Positions 6,627 to 9,575 of a stretch of 9,575 bases of DNA are shown in pieces. This stretch comes from an uncultured Mucilaginibacter sp. (lineage in GTDB: Bacteria; Bacteroidota; Bacteroidia; Sphingobacteriales; Sphingobacteriaceae): assembly GCF_946481715.1 (NCBI RefSeq), contig NZ_CAMLOV010000192.1, forward strand, positions 1-9,575, in the 5' to 3' direction. The translations under genes and the position numbers were made by a program. Below the pieces are notes generated by a model. That model was given only the letters and a program-made list of their open reading frames with translations. It searched no databases and was not told the DNA's origin. Position 1 is the first letter of the stretch; every line of letters begins with the position of its first letter.

Positions 6627-8807
6627 CTATGCGGGACTTTTTTCGGGGGGTGTTTTGTTAACGCCTGCCGAAAGGGAGAACCCCAGTTCGGTGCCCTCGC
6701 CTGATGTGCTTTTTGCCCACACCTGGCCGTTGTATTTTTCTATCAGGTCTTTACAAAATACAAGCCCCATCCCGGTGCCACTTTCGTTCATGGTGCCTTG
6801 CTGGCTATCAACTTTTTTCACAAACAGCTTATTTAGTTGCGTGGCACTCATGCCCACGCCATGGTCGGTTATGCAGAAGTATACCATGTCGTTTTTTTTC
6901 TCGGCCGCTATTTTTATGGTACTGTTGGGGTGCGAGAATTTTATAGCGTTAGTTAAAAAATTATGAACCACAATACGGATGGAGTTTGGGTCGGCAAACA
7001 CAATATGCTCTTTGCCAACAGTGTTAAAAGGGGCGATGTTTTTCTTTTTAAACTGGTCATCCAATAATTCCAGTTCCGATTTTACCACGTCGCACAGGCA
7101 AAAACTGGTACTTTTTTCAGCTACGTTATCAACCTGGCTATTTATCCAAAATAAAAGGGTATCCAAAAAATCCGAGGTATGTTCCAGTTTTCCAAAAACG
7201 CCCGGCACCATTTCTACAAATTCAGCGTAAGTAATATCCTTTTCGGTTAGTAAATAAAACATTCCCCGCAAAGTGCTTAATGGGGCACGTAGGTCGTGCG
7301 CTAAAATGCCTATCAAGCGGTCCTTTAGTATATTAAGTTCATGCAATTCATCCGTCTGCAAAAGTACTTCCTTGTTTTTTTCGGCAAGCAGCGCGTTTGC
7401 CTTTATCTGTTTACGTTTGGCATTGTAATAAAACACAAGCATCACCGATATTACTACTATTACAATGGTGTAAATAATATTAGTGGTCCGCTGATCGGCA
7501 ATTTTTTGGTTGAGGAGTGCTTCTTTTTGCGCAGTTTTTTTCTGGGTTTCCTCAAAATCTATCGCCAGGCTGTACGAGGTGAATTTTTGTAAGCTCTCGT
7601 CGTTTTTAAGGCTGTCTTTTAATGCAATATATAAGCGGTGCTGCGCCAACGACTCTTCAAAACGTTTTAAACCTGCAAGTGCGCTGCTTAATTGTAGTGC
7701 CGCGTCGGCCTTAACTATGGTACTGGCCAAGCTATTGGCTGTTTGCTGTGCCAGCAAGGCAAATTTGTAAGCTTGCTGGTATTGCTTTTCGGAGTTATAA
7801 ACTTGTGCCAGCCCTTCATAAGCATAAGCCTGGTTATATTTGATATTATTTTTACTGGCCGAAGCAAGGCACAAGTTAAGGTAATACAGTGCCGAATCGG
7901 GGCGCGACATGTGATACTGGTATAAGCCAATATCGTTATATGCCAGGCTGATCCCTTCCTCGTCGCCAAGCTGGTGGAAAAGCGCAAGGGCTTTGCGGTA
8001 ATAATCAATGGCCTGCGCTTGTTTTTTTTGCGCGGCCATTACCTCGCCAATGTTTAGGTAACAGGTGCTGATGCCCTGCTTATCATTCAGCTTCACCCAA
8101 ACCTTGTTAGCTTTGCCAAAATAGTCGAGCGCTTTTGGCCATAGTTCCAGTTGTTGCATTACCACGCCAATATTGTTGTAATTATCGGCAGCGGCAAGCT
8201 GATTATTAAGCTTAATGTCTATCAACAGAGACTTGAAATAATAATCGAGCGCTTTGCTAAAATCGCCTTTGTTATCATAAGTGATACCCATAATAGCGTA
8301 GCAATCGGCAATATCAATTTCTTTTCGGAGGCTTTTGCGAATAGCCAGCGCCTGCTCAAACCAGTTCAAAGCAGCTGCATAATTGCCCAAATAATCCTCT
8401 ACCCGGCCAAGCCCCATGTAAGCCTCGCTTATGCCGAACTGGCTTTTTGCCTGTTTACTTAAACTAAGGGCTATATTATAATTTTTTGCAGCCAGCGGGT
8501 AATTGCCATTAAAAGAGTTTACGGCACCCAGTTGCACATATCCGGCCGCTGCCCCTTTATAGTAACTTATTTTTGTAGCAGCGCTAATGGCCGCTTTGGC
8601 ATAGTATGCGGCACTGTCAGGCTGCGATTCATAGTAGCCTTCTGCCAGGGAATTTAACCTATTCACCGCAGCGGTATCATTAGTTTTAAGCTGCCCGGTG
8701 GCGGTTAATGCTTGTTTTTTCAGGCTGTCAATTTCCCCTGCCGGGATGGATGCAAATGCGGGTACTGCCAGGATAAAAAATACAATAAAAATGTAAATTG
8801 GTTTCAA
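6627..8807 (-). CDS. TPR-repeat sensor histidine kinase
   Basis: A 726-residue membrane-anchored histidine kinase. Order: signal peptide (about 1-19, ending AVPAFA-S); nine TPRs starting near 47, 87, 127, 167, 207, 247, 287, 327 and 367, an exact 40-residue period; a helical linker; a transmembrane segment (about 443-461); a coiled-coil stretch to 495; HisKA with phospho-acceptor H504 in ILAHDLRAPLS; and HATPase_c with N-box HNFLTNAIKFSH (615-626), G1 DHGVGM (648-653) and G2 GTGMGL (677-682). All expected kinase motifs are intact. The TPR part should be periplasmic, presumably sensing a protein or peptide partner. There is no HAMP, PAS, receiver or DNA-binding domain, and no response regulator lies in the window, so it is an orphan here. 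The start is TTG at 8807; it is chosen because it places a clean signal peptide at the N-terminus and the next in-frame ATG is at codon 131, inside a TPR. The next gene, 28 bases on, encodes a membrane protein. Confidence 0.92.
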   Translation of the reverse strand: MKPIYIFIVFFILAVPAFASIPAGEIDSLKKQALTATGQLKTNDTAAVNRLNSLAEGYYESQPDSAAYYAKAAISAATKISYYKGAAAGYVQLGAVNSFNGNYPLAAKNYNIALSLSKQAKSQFGISEAYMGLGRVEDYLGNYAAALNWFEQALAIRKSLRKEIDIADCYAIMGITYDNKGDFSKALDYYFKSLLIDIKLNNQLAAADNYNNIGVVMQQLELWPKALDYFGKANKVWVKLNDKQGISTCYLNIGEVMAAQKKQAQAIDYYRKALALFHQLGDEEGISLAYNDIGLYQYHMSRPDSALYYLNLCLASASKNNIKYNQAYAYEGLAQVYNSEKQYQQAYKFALLAQQTANSLASTIVKADAALQLSSALAGLKRFEESLAQHRLYIALKDSLKNDESLQKFTSYSLAIDFEETQKKTAQKEALLNQKIADQRTTNIIYTIVIVVISVMLVFYYNAKRKQIKANALLAEKNKEVLLQTDELHELNILKDRLIGILAHDLRAPLSTLRGMFYLLTEKDITYAEFVEMVPGVFGKLEHTSDFLDTLLFWINSQVDNVAEKSTSFCLCDVVKSELELLDDQFKKKNIAPFNTVGKEHIVFADPNSIRIVVHNFLTNAIKFSHPNSTIKIAAEKKNDMVYFCITDHGVGMSATQLNKLFVKKVDSQQGTMNESGTGMGLVFCKDLIEKYNGQVWAKSTSGEGTELGFSLSAGVNKTPPEKSPA

Positions 8808-8838
8808 TGGACAAATACAGTAATTTTTACTAAGATAT

Positions 8839-8868
8839 AAATATTATAGTATTATGAAAATCTACAAA
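8839..8868 (-). promoter_or_regulatory. Weak candidate promoter for the histidine kinase gene
   Basis: On the minus strand, TTTG (8865-8868) is followed after 18 bases by TAATATTT (8839-8846), which keeps the TA and three of four bases of the Bacteroidota TAnnTTTG -7 box. Spacing is acceptable and the box lies about 30 bases before the TTG start. The surroundings are very A/T-rich, so such matches arise easily. Confidence 0.28.
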
Positions 8869-8899
8869 ATATTGAAATAGGTATACAGGGGCATAGGTG

Positions 8900-8940
8900 C
8901 CAAAATAAAAGGCCCCGAAAATCGGGGCCTTTTATTTTGG
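8900..8940. terminator. Perfect 19-bp hairpin, terminator after glyS (bidirectional form)
   Basis: The arms 8900-8918 (CCAAAATAAAAGGCCCCGA) and 8922-8940 are exact reverse complements around an AAA loop. The GC core GGCCCCGA/TCGGGGCC is flanked by A-rich and T-rich arms, so each strand reads as a GC stem followed by TTTTATTTT, as in an intrinsic terminator. It begins 11 bases past the glyS stop codon on the minus strand and insulates the kinase gene from glyS read-through. No plus-strand gene ends here, so the bidirectional form may be incidental. Confidence 0.9.
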
Positions 8941-8951
8941 TGATGTGTTAC

Positions 8952-9575
8952 TTACGCCAACAAGTTCTTCCAGCTTACCAAATCGCCAATTATCTTATCC
9001 AGGTCATCGGCAGCTACGCGCTCCTGCGCCATGGTATCGCGGTGGCGAATGGTTACAGTGTTGTCCTCTAATGTTTGGTGGTCAACCGTGATACAGAAAG
9101 GCGTACCAATGGCATCCTGGCGGCGATAGCGTTTACCAATGGCATCCTTCTCCTCGTACTGCAGGTTAAAATTAAGTTTCAACTTGTCCATTATCTCGCG
9201 TGCTTTTTCGGGCAGGCCGTCTTTTTTTGTGAGCGGGAAAATGGCGGCCTTAACCGGTGCCAGGCAAGGGTGCAGGCGCAGCACGGTACGGCTGTCCTGG
9301 CGTTCCTCGGTGCTCAGGTCTTCTTCTTCGTAGGCGTTTATCATGGTCAGCAAAAACATCCTGTCTAAACCTATCGAAGTTTCGATAACGTAGGGGATGT
9401 AATTACCGAAAGGCTTTCCGGTTTCCGGGTCAACCTCCGGGTCGAAGTATTGCATTTTCTTGCGCGAGAATTTCTCATGCTGGCTCAAATCGTAATTAGT
9501 GCGACTGTGGATACCTTCCACTTCTTTAAAGCCAAACGGGAAATCAAACTCAATATCATAAGCAGCATCAGCATA
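8952..9575 (-). CDS. glyS: Glycine--tRNA ligase (alpha2 type), partial; N-terminus outside window
   Basis: The last 207 residues of a class II glycyl-tRNA synthetase, which charges tRNA-Gly with glycine. The frame is open through the window edge, so the GTG at 9521 is not the start: the 18 codons before it read YADAAYDIEFDFPFGFKE and continue the protein. Class II motif 3 is visible as VIETSIGLDRMF. It is followed by the anticodon-binding domain, with LHPCLAPVKAAIFPLTKK, then RYRRQDAIGTPFCITVD, then VTIRHRDTMAQERV, and the end at WKNLLA. This single-chain homodimer type is shared by archaea, eukaryotes, Firmicutes and Bacteroidota, and differs from the alpha2-beta2 GlyQ/GlyS enzyme of E. coli. 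A strong terminator follows directly. Confidence 0.96.
   Translation of the reverse strand, partial: YADAAYDIEFDFPFGFKEVEGIHSRTNYDLSQHEKFSRKKMQYFDPEVDPETGKPFGNYIPYVIETSIGLDRMFLLTMINAYEEEDLSTEERQDSRTVLRLHPCLAPVKAAIFPLTKKDGLPEKAREIMDKLKLNFNLQYEEKDAIGKRYRRQDAIGTPFCITVDHQTLEDNTVTIRHRDTMAQERVAADDLDKIIGDLVSWKNLLA

Noticed and set aside
6571..6966. 131-residue plus-strand open frame opposite the kinase C-terminus
   Set aside because: It mirrors conserved HATPase coding on the other strand, has no recognisable domain, and is a shadow of the kinase gene.
8151..8462. 103-residue plus-strand open frame opposite the TPR region
   Set aside because: It overlaps several intact TPRs coded on the minus strand and looks like a by-product of their composition.
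7617..8669. Periodic pattern of about 120 bases suggesting a DNA repeat or CRISPR-like array
   Set aside because: The period is 40 codons of TPR protein repeat; the DNA units are diverged and there are no conserved direct repeats with unique spacers.

Overview
The window looks like a piece of a Bacteroidota chromosome, most likely from the Sphingobacteriaceae (Mucilaginibacter/Pedobacter type). This is inferred from several signs: promoter -7 boxes of the form TAnnTTTG, the absence of clear Shine-Dalgarno sites, short dispersed CCCCCTAA/GGGGG and 'CATTGCGAGG' type intergenic repeats, a large Bacillus/Bacteroidota-type aromatic amino acid hydroxylase, and a TPR-containing sensor kinase. No species call can be made from sequence alone. 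The window is mostly ordinary, densely coding chromosome. There are no rRNA, tRNA, IS, prophage or CRISPR signals, and no gene-free stretch exceeds about 230 bases.

Layout. Positions 1-261 (minus) hold the N-terminal part of a short-chain dehydrogenase cut by the window edge. Behind it, after a 61-base spacer with a G/C-rich palindromic repeat, comes a 592-residue pterin- and iron-dependent aromatic amino acid hydroxylase (323-2101, minus). Next is an eight-helix flippase-like membrane protein (2252-3211, minus). A 228-base divergent spacer (3212-3439) carries a decayed inverted-repeat element and promoter-like boxes for both flanking genes. Two plus-strand genes follow, aguB (3440-4309) and aguA (4373-5413). 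They encode the agmatine branch of putrescine synthesis: AguA converts agmatine to N-carbamoylputrescine and AguB hydrolyses that to putrescine. The 63-base spacer between them carries a dispersed-repeat fragment.

aguA converges on a minus-strand pair with no spacer at all; the two stop codons touch at 5411-5416. In transcription order the pair is a TPR sensor histidine kinase (8807-6627) followed 28 bases later by an unrecognised multi-pass membrane protein with a possible PH-like domain (6598-5414). The right end holds the 3' part of glycyl-tRNA synthetase (8952-9575, minus), followed by a perfect 19-bp hairpin terminator that separates it from the kinase gene.

The least explained items are the kinase/membrane-protein pair, with an exact 40-residue TPR period in the kinase; a roughly 45-residue insertion and a long C-terminal extension in the hydroxylase; and the inverted-repeat element between the flippase and aguB. 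None of these is convincing as a wholly new system on sequence evidence alone. The kinase/membrane-protein pair is the best candidate for follow-up.
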